Assembly: GCA_016208315.1 (NCBI GenBank)
Contig: JACQYF010000021.1
Span: forward strand, 1-64,000
Direction of reading: 5' to 3'
DNA length: 64,000 nt
Source of the DNA: Chloroflexota bacterium
GTDB lineage: Bacteria > Chloroflexota > Anaerolineae > UBA4142
Shown: one piece after another, positions 37,356 to 45,818 of the stretch
Position numbering within the stretch: the stretch's first letter is position 1
How the letters are laid out: every line of letters begins with the position of its first letter
Program-made: the position numbers and the translations under genes
The notes under the pieces: model-generated
The model's input: the letters and a program-made list of their open reading frames with translations, nothing else
Database searches by the model: none
What the model was told of the DNA's origin: nothing

Positions 37356-38293
37356 GTAGGTGAGCGTGCCCTTCTCCGCCCGCTCTGATTCGTGGTGACG
37401 CTGATCGAACCGAGCGGGTCGGTGTGCAGGTAGAAGAGCGTGCCACTCTGCTTGACCGCTACCCGTTGCGATCCGAAGTAGTAATACTTGGTGATGTCGC
37501 CGGTCTGGGTGACCTTCTCAAAGTAGTTGCCCACGTACAAGGTGGTCGTCGTGTTCCCGCCGCTCGTCACCACTTTCTTGGCGCGCTGGCCGGCCCCATC
37601 ATAGGTGTAGGTGGTCACCGTCCCGTTCGTTTCCGTCATCTGGCTCAAGCGGTTCTCTTCGTCGTACACCATGATCGCACCCGCGCGGTTGGTCATGTTG
37701 CCGTTGGCATCGTAGACGTACGTGGACGTGCCCACCGCCGTCACGGCATGGAGGCGGAAGGGATCGTAGGTGTAGTTCTGCGGCGCGCCATTGACGACGT
37801 GCTGCGTGATATTGCCGATCGCGTTGTAACTCCACGTGTGCGCTTCGGGCGCCGCGCCGCTCAGGTTGAAACTCGTCATGCGATTGAGGTCATCGTAGTT
37901 GAACGTCGAGACCTGGCTGCGCTTGGTGTCGGTGATGGTCTTGACGTTGCCCACCGCGTCGTACTGGTAACTCAGGTTCTGAATGTTGCCTGATGTCGTG
38001 AGGTTCGTGAGCCGCAGGTTTTGCGGATGGTACGTGTAGGTGGTCGTCGCTCCGTTGCCCAAGTTGAGCGTGGTGAGTTGGTTCGCCGCATTGTACGATG
38101 AACCCGTGACGAAGCTGGCCGGGTCGCGATTTGATTCTGCCGGCTGTAGGTCATCGCAATTGTTTCGCCGTCCGGGTACGTCATCGTCAGCGGGCGATTC
38201 ATCGCATCGTACGTCCAACTCGTCACGAGCGCCGGTTGCCCCGTGAAGGTCTTGGTCTGGCTCGTGTTGCGTCCTTGCGGGTCGTACGCCCAA
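37172..38293 (-). CDS. Rhs gene, third piece (YD repeats)
   Basis: The useful part is about 37380-38120, with repeats such as YNAANQLTTLNLGNGATTTY, YQYDAVGNVKTI, NYDDLNRMTSF and YDEENRLSQMT. It forms the end of the beta-helical cage. The residues outside that range are out-of-frame extensions. Confidence 0.65.
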   Translation of the reverse strand: MGVRPARTQHEPDQDLHGATGARDELDVRCDESPADDDVPGRRNNCDDLQPAESNRDPASFVTGSSYNAANQLTTLNLGNGATTTYTYHPQNLRLTNLTTSGNIQNLSYQYDAVGNVKTITDTKRSQVSTFNYDDLNRMTSFNLSGAAPEAHTWSYNAIGNITQHVVNGAPQNYTYDPFRLHAVTAVGTSTYVYDANGNMTNRAGAIMVYDEENRLSQMTETNGTVTTYTYDGAGQRAKKVVTSGGNTTTTLYVGNYFEKVTQTGDITKYYYFGSQRVAVKQSGTLFYLHTDPLGSISVTTNQSGRRRARSPTCRSAKSAPARVMSRRITRSQVNGLKRRMDCCIMGHGITMRKLGALSSQTISSRTFTTRNR

Positions 38294-41274
38294 CTGGTCG
38301 TGCCGGAGGCGTCGCTCATGCCCGTGCGATGACCTTTCCCGTTCGTTCCTTGATCGTAAGTGAAAGAGACGGCATACGAGGTCGGGTTATCCGGACAGGG
38401 GGAACCGGTGGTCACATAGACTTTGCCCAGCCGGCGGTTCAACCCGTCATAGTATAAGCATGTCTTTTGTTGGCGGGCGTCTCGCTGACTCTTCAAATTG
38501 CCGTTGCGATCATAGTTATAGTTCCACTCCCCAAGGTCGGGGTCAGTTAGGCGCGGCTTGTGCCCGAGCCAGTCATAGTACACCGTGATTGTGGTATTGG
38601 AATCGGCCTGAATTCGCCAGAGGCGATCCAGCACATCGCTGTCATAGCTCGTGTGCGCATAGATTTGTCCCTGATTGAATTGCTGCACGAGGTTCGTGCG
38701 TCCAAAGGCATCGGTCTGCGTTTTGGTCTCGTTTAGGCGGAGGGTCTCGTCACTTGCGTTCGTCGCATAGGTCGTCGTCGTCCACAGCAGATATTGCCAA
38801 AAACGCTTGGTGCCATCAGGATTCGTTTGCTTGGTCTCGCGCCCGATGGGGTCGTAGTCGTGCTGGGTGACCGGCTGGTTCCAGTCCGGCGTGAGATACG
38901 TCCCTCCGCTCGACGCGACAAAGTAGGGATTGGAGACGCGTTTCACCTGGCTCCGCAGATCGTACTCGGTGTTGACGATGATCATGTTGCCGCCCAACCT
39001 GTCGTCCTGCCGCTGGATCACGCGGCCCAACCCATCGTAAAAGTACCAGGTGTGGTGATTGTCCGTGGGATTGGCGCCGCCCGCATCGCGGCGCTCGCGC
39101 ACCTCAACGGACGAGCGCGGGCTGCCCAACGTGTAGACGTAGCGCATCGTCGGCGACTGCCCCTGCTCGAAGGGGGCGCGCATCGTCTCAAGCCGGCCAA
39201 ACACGTCATAGTCATACGAGGTAGTGGCGTTGTTCGGATCGGTCGTGCTGAGAAGTTTGCCCATGCGCGTGTCGTAGCCATTCGTCGTCACCTGATTCAG
39301 CGCGTTCGTGACCGTGGTCGGGAACAGATGGTAGACACTGTCGTACGCGAAAGTGGTCGTATTGCCCACCCCATCTTTCGTCGTCAGCGCGTTGCCGTAG
39401 GAATCGTAGGTGTTACGCAGCGAACTAAAGTACGTCGTCCCGTCGTCGGTCACGTCCACGCGCGTCAGGTCGCCTTTGGTGGGCGCGGTCGTATGGCTCG
39501 TCGCGCCGTCGTAAAGGTAGCGCGTCTCGGAAACGCGGGCGCTGAAGGTGTCGAAGACCTGCGTCAGCCCTACCTTGTTCAGAATCCATGCCGTTGTGTT
39601 CGGATAGAAAGTGTTTAGGGTCTTACGATACGACGAAGAATACTCGCCCCATTCGTCGGTCTGCGTGAGGTTGCCGTACGCGTCGTAGGAAAAATAGGTT
39701 TTGACGGTGCGCGGCGTGGGCTGCGTGTCCCAGGTCTCGCGCTGGGTCGTGCCCAGGAAAACAAAGTTGGAGTAATTGCCCGTCGTAGTCGTGGCGCTGG
39801 CGTCAATCGGGATAACGGTCTGCCCGTAAGTGTTGGCCGTCCGCGTGTATTTTGTGGTGATGCTCGTACCGGCTTGGATGATTTGCGACGCGTGCCCGCG
39901 GAACACGTCATCCTGATAGAAATCGTTCTGGGTCTTGTTCCCCAACGGGTCAGTGACGACGACCTGCGAATGGCCGCGGAACTGGGTGCCCAGCGGGTGG
40001 CGCGGGTTGGCGGTTTGCGCGGCGACCGAATGCGCGGCATCGTTCACCGCCGCGCCGGTGTAGGTGTAGCCGTAGACGCTCGCCGCGCTAACCCCGTCAC
40101 TCACCGTCTTGCTGATGACGCGATAATACGTCCGGCCGCTGAGCGGGATCGAATCGTACGTAAAGCTGACCGTGCCGCCGATGCCGTTCGCCGACTGGGA
40201 CAGGCGGTCGTTGGTATAGGAAAAGCTGTAGGGCGGCAGGGCCGACGTCTGGTCTTTGCCGAACCGCGTGATCTGTTTCAGCGTCAAGCGCCCGGTCACC
40301 TGACCCGCATAGTTCGTCCAGGTGGGAAAGGTGGAATAGTCGTAGGTGAACGCGTACCGGCGCACGTGCTGCATCCCACTCGCCGTCGTCCAGACCTGGA
40401 CTTGATCCAGTCTTTGCGTTCCATAGGGTGCGTCGCCGCCGCATTGATATTGGTCGAGCACGAAACGATAGTCGGGGCGCGCCGAATACAAGAATCGCAC
40501 TTCGGTCAAATAGCCGCTCTGCGCCGTACCGTTGTAGCGGAGGTATTGCGGGTAGACCGCATTGTCGTTCGTCACCGGCTGCCCTTCGCATGTCACCTGC
40601 TCGGTTTCGTGCTGGTAGGTGTAGCCGATTTCATTGGTGTGAACGTCAATGACCTTTTCCAGCCACCACGTGTAGGTCTCTGCGATGACCGTGCCGGGGC
40701 CGTTGGTGCGGTATTGCACGGCGCGGCTGTTGGCGGAATAGCCATACTGGTATTGCGTGCCATCGTTCGTTTTGACGAGCCAACGGTTGTTAGTCGTGTC
40801 CCAACTGATGCGCCAGAATTGCTCCAGTTCGGTGTGGTAGAACCCATCCGTGCCCTTGGCGAGGTCGTAACTCGCGCCGTTCAACACGATTACGAAGACG
40901 TCGTCCGTCTCGGCGTAAGAGGCGCGCGTATCACGCGCGATGTAACTGGCGCTGAGCGCCCAGCCGACGCCGACGTAGGATGACTGCTGGTCGTCGGTGA
41001 GCATGTCCACGTTGGTGCTGGAATAGCCGAGCGAGAGTTTGGGCACGAGTTGCCCGCGGCCCGGCGGCATTTCAAAACTCAATTCCGAAGTCGCCGCGCC
41101 CGTGAAGAGTGACGTCTGAAACCCTTCCAGGGCGGGCAGATAGGGCTGCACCCCCTGCGCCTGGGTGATGCCAAAGGTCGTGAAATGCGTGGTGAGCGCC
41201 GACACGGTATGCCGCGTGGGATCCACCGTGCTGGGAAATGGAATCCAGCGTTTCTGGTTCACATCCCAATACAC
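37972..41274 (-). CDS. Rhs gene, second piece (spacer and YD repeats)
   Basis: 1,100 residues. The first third contains LPALEGFQTSLFTGAATSEL, as in SpvB/insecticidal-toxin-like proteins, and PPGRGQLVPKLSLGYSSTN; the rest has about a dozen YD repeats. The upstream TAG near 41295 separates it from the N-terminal piece. From about 38120 to 37972 the reading is out of frame. Confidence 0.75.
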   Translation of the reverse strand: MYWDVNQKRWIPFPSTVDPTRHTVSALTTHFTTFGITQAQGVQPYLPALEGFQTSLFTGAATSELSFEMPPGRGQLVPKLSLGYSSTNVDMLTDDQQSSYVGVGWALSASYIARDTRASYAETDDVFVIVLNGASYDLAKGTDGFYHTELEQFWRISWDTTNNRWLVKTNDGTQYQYGYSANSRAVQYRTNGPGTVIAETYTWWLEKVIDVHTNEIGYTYQHETEQVTCEGQPVTNDNAVYPQYLRYNGTAQSGYLTEVRFLYSARPDYRFVLDQYQCGGDAPYGTQRLDQVQVWTTASGMQHVRRYAFTYDYSTFPTWTNYAGQVTGRLTLKQITRFGKDQTSALPPYSFSYTNDRLSQSANGIGGTVSFTYDSIPLSGRTYYRVISKTVSDGVSAASVYGYTYTGAAVNDAAHSVAAQTANPRHPLGTQFRGHSQVVVTDPLGNKTQNDFYQDDVFRGHASQIIQAGTSITTKYTRTANTYGQTVIPIDASATTTTGNYSNFVFLGTTQRETWDTQPTPRTVKTYFSYDAYGNLTQTDEWGEYSSSYRKTLNTFYPNTTAWILNKVGLTQVFDTFSARVSETRYLYDGATSHTTAPTKGDLTRVDVTDDGTTYFSSLRNTYDSYGNALTTKDGVGNTTTFAYDSVYHLFPTTVTNALNQVTTNGYDTRMGKLLSTTDPNNATTSYDYDVFGRLETMRAPFEQGQSPTMRYVYTLGSPRSSVEVRERRDAGGANPTDNHHTWYFYDGLGRVIQRQDDRLGGNMIIVNTEYDLRSQVKRVSNPYFVASSGGTYLTPDWNQPVTQHDYDPIGRETKQTNPDGTKRFWQYLLWTTTTYATNASDETLRLNETKTQTDAFGRTNLVQQFNQGQIYAHTSYDSDVLDRLWRIQADSNTTITVYYDWLGHKPRLTDPDLGEWNYNYDRNGNLKSQRDARQQKTCLYYDGLNRRLGKVYVTTGSPCPDNPTSYAVSFTYDQGTNGKGHRTGMSDASGTTSWAYDPQGRNTSQTKTFTGQPALVTSWTYDAMNRPLTMTYPDGETIAMTYSRQNQIATRPASSRVHRTMRRTNSPRSTWATERRPPTRTIRKTCGSRTSRHQATFRT

Positions 41275-41435
41275 GAGCGCCAGGTTCTTTTCCTACCAGC
41301 CGGTGATCAGGTTGGGATTGTACTGTACGGTGATGCGCACCGGTTTCTGGAATTGGGTGATCTCTTTCTGGGGACCTGTCCCGAGCGGCGCCGAGGGATT
41401 CGCGCGGTCAAAGGCGCGCAGCGCAAATCGTTGGA

Positions 41436-42137
41436 TCACGCGTTGACGCGTGGGGTCCTGCTTGTCCACATCCGGAGCGGCGGCTCGAAACGCACGTGGA
41501 ACAGACCCGTCGTCAGACTCGGGGCTTGCCCTGCCGGGAGCGGTACCGCGCTGGCGGGGAATTGCACGACGATCGCGCCGTTATCTATCCGCAATTCTCC
41601 GCCGAGGAGCGGACTGATATCGGCTGCCGTGCCCAGGGTAGTCGTCACGAAAGGCGTGACGGCTACGACCGCGGTCGCCACCTTGGTGGCCGTGGCGGTC
41701 CGCGTGGGGGTCGCGGTGGCTGTCTTGGTGGGCGGCGCGACGGGCCTGTTCGTAGCGGTCCGCGTCGCCGTGGGCGTCGCGGTTTTGGTTGGAGTCGGAG
41801 ACGCGGCAGCGGGCAATGGTTTCGTCGCGGTTGGCGTGGGCTGAGCCGTTGCGGAACGGATGCGAACCGCGGTCGCCGTCGCCGTGGCGGTAGGCGTCCG
41901 AGTAGCCGATGGAGCAGCCAGTGCAGTTGGCGTGGCTGTGCTCTGAGCGAGAGCCGCTGCGGTCGCGGTCCGCGTGGGAGTCCGAGTGGACGTGCCCGTC
42001 ACTGCCGCCAAGACGCGCGCCGCGTCCGGCTCAGCTTGGATGTTTCCCGCGCCCAGGAAGGCGAGGGCGAGAGCCAATAGAACCAGAAGGAAGGGATTCC
42101 GGCTGCCGGAGTGTTGGGACTGCATTGTATGCCCCAT
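41436..42137 (-). CDS. Rhs gene, N-terminal piece with signal peptide and Thr/Pro linker
   Basis: 233 residues. The signal peptide is RNPFLLVLLALALAFLGAGN (cleavage near AGNIQAEP), followed by about 120 residues of TPTxTAT-type linker common in Chloroflexota secreted proteins. A small domain GGELRIDNGAIVVQFPASAV follows, recalling the entry domain of surface proteins. The frame is lost after FEPPLRMW. ATG 42137 or 42125 is the start. Confidence 0.75.
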   Translation of the reverse strand: MGHTMQSQHSGSRNPFLLVLLALALAFLGAGNIQAEPDAARVLAAVTGTSTRTPTRTATAAALAQSTATPTALAAPSATRTPTATATATAVRIRSATAQPTPTATKPLPAAASPTPTKTATPTATRTATNRPVAPPTKTATATPTRTATATKVATAVVAVTPFVTTTLGTAADISPLLGGELRIDNGAIVVQFPASAVPLPAGQAPSLTTGLFHVRFEPPLRMWTSRTPRVNA

Positions 42138-42350
42138 GAGGGATCAAGGCAGAAACCTTCGATCGCCGAGCAAGTGCTGGGTATTCGATTGTACGCGCGC
42201 CCTCCGCGGCGGAGCGCCGTGGCTGAGGCGCGCGACTATCTCAGTATTCGGGGTGAACTTGTCATACTCGGCGTTTCAAAAGCGTTTCTAAGAAAACACC
42301 AAGTCAGCACGCGCTCCAAACGCTTTGCCGCATCGGCGTGCCATGAACAA

Positions 42351-42379
42351 TTGAGAGTATTTCGCAACTGTGTTATAAT
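42351..42379 (+). promoter_or_regulatory. Promoter of the 72-aa protein gene
   Basis: TTGAGA (42351-42356), 17-nt spacer, TATAAT (42374-42379). The gene starts 21 nt further on. Confidence 0.75.
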
Positions 42380-42400
42380 TTTCTCCAGAGAAGGATTGTC

Positions 42401-42619
42401 ATGACCATCCGACCTACATATCAAGTCAACTCGCGGAGTGATACGATTTTCGCGGAACCGCTCAAGACGACTTTCACCCCAGAAGACCTCGGTTTTGGAA
42501 TCTGGAAATCGCACCGCGAAGTTCGCGATAGCGTTGCCTTTGTAAATCGGATGAGGGCCCGCAAGAAAAAGACACTGAGACAAGTCGTCGCCGAACTGGA
42601 GAAATGGCAATTCCGTTAA
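42401..42619 (+). CDS. Small protein of 72 aa, unknown function
   Basis: AAGGA 6-7 nt before ATG 42401 and a strong promoter support it. The product is soluble, with FTPEDLGFGIWKSHREVRDSVAF in the middle (read as two short helices) and a basic RMRARKKKTLRQVVAELEKW at the end. No domain is recognised. Small proteins of this size with a basic helix can be antitoxins or DNA-binding factors, but no toxin gene lies next to it. It ends at a perfect bidirectional terminator. Confidence 0.65.
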   Translation: MTIRPTYQVNSRSDTIFAEPLKTTFTPEDLGFGIWKSHREVRDSVAFVNRMRARKKKTLRQVVAELEKWQFR

Positions 42620-42620
42620 C

Positions 42621-42668
42621 ATTGAAAACGTGCGACGCACCTTTGCAGGTGCGTCGCACGTTTTCAAT
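42621..42668. terminator. Perfect 22-bp bidirectional terminator hairpin
   Basis: Arms 42621-42642 and 42647-42668 pair without mismatch over TTGC. Runs AAAA and TTTT near the stem ends serve both strands. It separates the converging 72-aa gene and alpha-mannosidase gene and touches the TGA of the latter. Confidence 0.9.
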
Positions 42669-45600
42669 CACAACCACACCTTGAACGTCTTGATCTCGTA
42701 AGGGTCAATTCCAAACGTCAAGCGATTCTCCTGATACGCCGCCGGCCGGTCGTCCTCTTCCAGCAAATTGCACTCGACCGCTCGGCGGATCGGCTGCCCG
42801 AAAGTCAGGTTCACGGCGCGGCTGCGGAATTGCTTGTACTCGTAAACGCGGACGATCCACGCGTCGCCGTCCTCTGCTTTCTTGACTGTCTCGACCATGA
42901 CGTTGTCGGAGTCGAGCGCGGCGAAGCCATAGCGCGCGGGGAGCGCGCCATGCGGGTTCGGCGGCAAAGCGAGGGCGCGCAGAGGATAGTTGAGCGCGTA
43001 GGCCTCGCGGGCGACGTTGGCCTCGCGCCAGCCGCCCGCGTGCGGCAAGAGACTGTACGTGAACGCGTGCGGTCCCTGATCGGCGTTGGCATCCGGCTCA
43101 ATGCCCGACTTGAGCAATGTCAGGCGCAACACGTTGTTTTTGCAGTCGTAACCGTACTTGCAATCGTTGAGGAGCGCGACGCCGTAGTTGCCCTCGGACA
43201 AGTCGGCCCACTTGTGGGCGACAACTTCAAAGCGCGCCCAGTCCCAACTCGTGTTCCAATGCGTCGGTCGTTCGACGTTGCCAAACTGGATGTCGTAGGT
43301 CGCCCGCGTAGCGCGCACGTGAACCGGGAATGCGACTTTGAGCAAAACCTGATGCTCGTGCCAGTCTACCTCGGAGCGAAAATCAATGCGCGGCGAATGG
43401 CGATAGAGGGTGATGCGCTGCGTGATCAGCGAATTGTGAAAGCGCCACTGCAAGCGCAGCGCGCCGCGTAGCGGCCCCGCCTCTTCCACGCGCGCGTCCA
43501 CCAATTCGCCGACCTCGGTCATTTTCTCTGGATAATAGATGTCAATATCCCACGCGTCGAAATTCATCGGCTTGTCTTCAAACGCCTGCAACACATTGCC
43601 GCGCGCGCCGGGCGCAAGCACGTCGCGCTGGTTGGTTTTGTCGAAGAGCGAGACGATTTGGCCGCGGTCGTCGAGCGCGATCGAATAGAGTCGGCTTTCC
43701 AGCTGGTTAGCGGTAATGGTCATTCCATCTGTCATTGCAAGCCCCGAAAGGGCGATGCAATCTTTCGCTTGCGAGTTGGAGATTGCTTCGTCGCAAAGTG
43801 CGCTCCTCGCAATGACACAGTGGCCTAGCGCGGGCACATTCTCGGCGAGCAGCAGAACGCGCTTTTCACCCTGATTTTTGATCGTCTGCCCGGCGGCCAG
43901 TTCTTCCGCCCACGGCAGTTCGATCAGGTCGCTGCGCTCCCACGAGAGCGAATTGAAGACGACGATGCCGGATTCCGGCGCGGCAATCTGCGCGACGAGC
44001 GCGCGGGCGGCCGCGTCAATCGCCATGTCGCCGACCTGCTTGATCGCCGCGTAATCATTTTGGCCGTCCTCGTACACCTGTCGAATCGAAGAGCCGGGAA
44101 GAATATCGTGAAATTGGTTGACGAGGATCAATTCCCACGCGCGGTTCAATTCGCGCTGCGGATAGGTCGCCTGCCCTGTCAGGACATCCGCGAGCGCGCT
44201 CAACCATTCGGCATCGTGGAAGAGAATCTCCGATTGGCGATTGGCGCGCTTGCTGCGCGCTTGCGAAGTATACGTGCCGCGATGATATTCCAGGTAAAGC
44301 TCGCCATCCCAGACGGGCAGGGATTTTTCCGCCAGTCGTTTTTCAAGGCGCGCGAAATAATTCTCCGCGGTGTCCAACTCGACGCGCGGCAGGCCCGGCA
44401 GATTCCGCATCGCGCGCGCGCGCTCGAGCATCTCTTGGGTCGGCCCGCCGCCGCCGTCGCCCCAGCCGTAGATGAGGAGCAACTCGTCGTTGAGTTCCCT
44501 GTCCTGGTAAACGTCCCAAATCCCTTTGACCTCGGAAGGAGTCAGCCGGCCATTGTACGTATAGTATCGCCCGCCCGGGTCCGGCGTTGTGACGAAATGA
44601 GTCAGCACCTCGGACCCGTCTAGCCCGCGCCACCGAAAGGTATCGTGCGGAAAGCGATTGAACTGGCTCCAACTAATCTTGGTGGTCATGAAAAAATCGA
44701 GTCCGCTTTGCCGCATGATTTGCGGCAGCGCGGCGGAATAGCCAAACACATCCGGCAGCCACACGACGCGCGACTCGACCCCGAACTCGCGGCGCATCCA
44801 GCGCTTGCCGAAGAGAATCTGCCGGACGAGCGACTCGCCGCTCGTGAGATTCGTGTCCGCTTCGACCCACATACCGCCGGTGATTTCCCATTGGCCCGCG
44901 GCAATTTTCGCCTTGACCTTTTCGTAAATGTCCGGATGGTCGTCCTTCAGGTATTGGTAGAGTTGGGGCGACGAGTGCGTAAAACGATATTCCGGATATT
45001 GCCGCATCAGATGCAGCGCGGTCGCAAACGTGCGCGCCGCTTTTTCGCGCGTGTCTTTCAGTCGCCACAGCCACGCCATATCGAGGTGCGCGTGACCGAC
45101 GGCGACGATCGCCGGCTTGATCTCGGCCCGCTCTAGTTGGGTCACTCGCTGGCGCAGAGCTTGTTCCGCCTCCGCGACCGACGCATAGAATTCGGGCGAG
45201 CGCGGCTGCAAAAATTGAATGCGGTGGAACGAATCATTCAGGGCGGCGAGCAGTTCAAGCCGCCGCAGATCGTTCTCGCCCAGTGCCTTGACTGTCTTGA
45301 GAATCGTGTCCGCCAGGTAGAAAAAGCACGCGGTCGCCTCGTCCACCCAAATCAACTGCGCGACCTGGAAGCGCCGCCGGTCGGGCACGCCGACGACGCC
45401 GTTCCACGCCTTGAGCGCAATCGAAATCTCTTCACCCGGTAGCAAGTCCGGGGGCAGCCAGGCCTCTTCGTGCCAAACGTCCAGCCCTTGCAGCGGATGA
45501 CCGTTCACATAGAGCATCGTCTCCGCGGCGGACTCGCCGCCTTCCGGGGGGCCCACGCGCAAACGCAGCGCGAGCTTCTGGCCCTGCCATTCGCTCGGAA

Positions 45601-45817
45601 TCGCGGCCCGCGCGCGAAACCACGCCGTGACATCATAACCGCCCCAATAGTCCATAAGCGCGAAATCGGCCCAGGCGCCGTCGTCGAACTCGGGCCGCTC
45701 TGCGCCTGGGCACTCGCCATGAAGGAATTTCCAACGCGGGATGTCGCGCGCCTCGCGATGGATCGCCGCGCGAATGTCCTGCAATTGTTTGGTTATTTTC
45801 TCGACGGCGAAGAACAT
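42668..45817 (-). CDS. Alpha-mannosidase, GH38 family, with an in-frame repeat insertion
   Basis: 1,049 residues. A beta-rich N-terminal domain is followed by the GH38 catalytic domain with VGHAHLDMAWLWRLKDT near residue 240 (zinc His and Asp), GGMWVEADTNLTSGE near 316 (the nucleophile Asp in the EADTN part) and VVWLPDVFGYSAALPQI. It cleaves alpha-mannose from glycans; no signal peptide, so it is cytoplasmic. Start ATG 45817 is one base after the gnd stop, so the two are coupled. Residues about 667-696 (IARSALCDEAISNSQAKDC and ALSGLAMTDG) come from palindromic element B and should form an extra surface loop or disturb folding. Confidence 0.92.
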   Translation of the reverse strand: MFFAVEKITKQLQDIRAAIHREARDIPRWKFLHGECPGAERPEFDDGAWADFALMDYWGGYDVTAWFRARAAIPSEWQGQKLALRLRVGPPEGGESAAETMLYVNGHPLQGLDVWHEEAWLPPDLLPGEEISIALKAWNGVVGVPDRRRFQVAQLIWVDEATACFFYLADTILKTVKALGENDLRRLELLAALNDSFHRIQFLQPRSPEFYASVAEAEQALRQRVTQLERAEIKPAIVAVGHAHLDMAWLWRLKDTREKAARTFATALHLMRQYPEYRFTHSSPQLYQYLKDDHPDIYEKVKAKIAAGQWEITGGMWVEADTNLTSGESLVRQILFGKRWMRREFGVESRVVWLPDVFGYSAALPQIMRQSGLDFFMTTKISWSQFNRFPHDTFRWRGLDGSEVLTHFVTTPDPGGRYYTYNGRLTPSEVKGIWDVYQDRELNDELLLIYGWGDGGGGPTQEMLERARAMRNLPGLPRVELDTAENYFARLEKRLAEKSLPVWDGELYLEYHRGTYTSQARSKRANRQSEILFHDAEWLSALADVLTGQATYPQRELNRAWELILVNQFHDILPGSSIRQVYEDGQNDYAAIKQVGDMAIDAAARALVAQIAAPESGIVVFNSLSWERSDLIELPWAEELAAGQTIKNQGEKRVLLLAENVPALGHCVIARSALCDEAISNSQAKDCIALSGLAMTDGMTITANQLESRLYSIALDDRGQIVSLFDKTNQRDVLAPGARGNVLQAFEDKPMNFDAWDIDIYYPEKMTEVGELVDARVEEAGPLRGALRLQWRFHNSLITQRITLYRHSPRIDFRSEVDWHEHQVLLKVAFPVHVRATRATYDIQFGNVERPTHWNTSWDWARFEVVAHKWADLSEGNYGVALLNDCKYGYDCKNNVLRLTLLKSGIEPDANADQGPHAFTYSLLPHAGGWREANVAREAYALNYPLRALALPPNPHGALPARYGFAALDSDNVMVETVKKAEDGDAWIVRVYEYKQFRSRAVNLTFGQPIRRAVECNLLEEDDRPAAYQENRLTFGIDPYEIKTFKVWL
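43730..43817. repeat. Palindromic element B (TGTCATTGC type) inside the alpha-mannosidase gene
   Basis: Ends TGTCATTGC and GCAATGACA, 88 bp, with an internal inverted repeat (GATGCAATCTTTCGC against AGATTGCTTCGTCGC). It is translated without closing the frame. It is a subtype of the same family as elements A (23843) and C (54190). Confidence 0.85.
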
Positions 45818-45818
45818 G

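Larger units (their letters stand above)
36369..42137 (-). pseudogene. YD-repeat/Rhs-like secreted protein, broken by three frameshifts and one stop
   Basis: Read together, about 1,920 codons: signal peptide, Thr/Pro/Ala linker, small domain, a long spacer, YD repeats, the Rhs core end, and a variable tip. The lesions: a frameshift near 41470-41490 (after FEPPLRMW), a TAG near 41295 (LITGW*EKNLALVYW), a frameshift near 38120 and one near 37380. Homology continues across each. The protein type is secreted or surface-bound and delivers a C-terminal toxin in competition. The number of lesions suggests a decayed gene, but indel errors in the assembly could also cause this pattern. Confidence 0.8.

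Noticed and set aside
37380-41490. Programmed frameshifting in the Rhs gene
   Set aside because: Three shifts plus a stop, with no slippery heptamer and pseudoknot that I could recognise at any of them.
42236-42667. Minus-strand frame opposite the 72-aa gene
   Set aside because: No ribosome binding site, it crosses the terminator hairpin and has no domain; the plus-strand gene has promoter and ribosome binding site.
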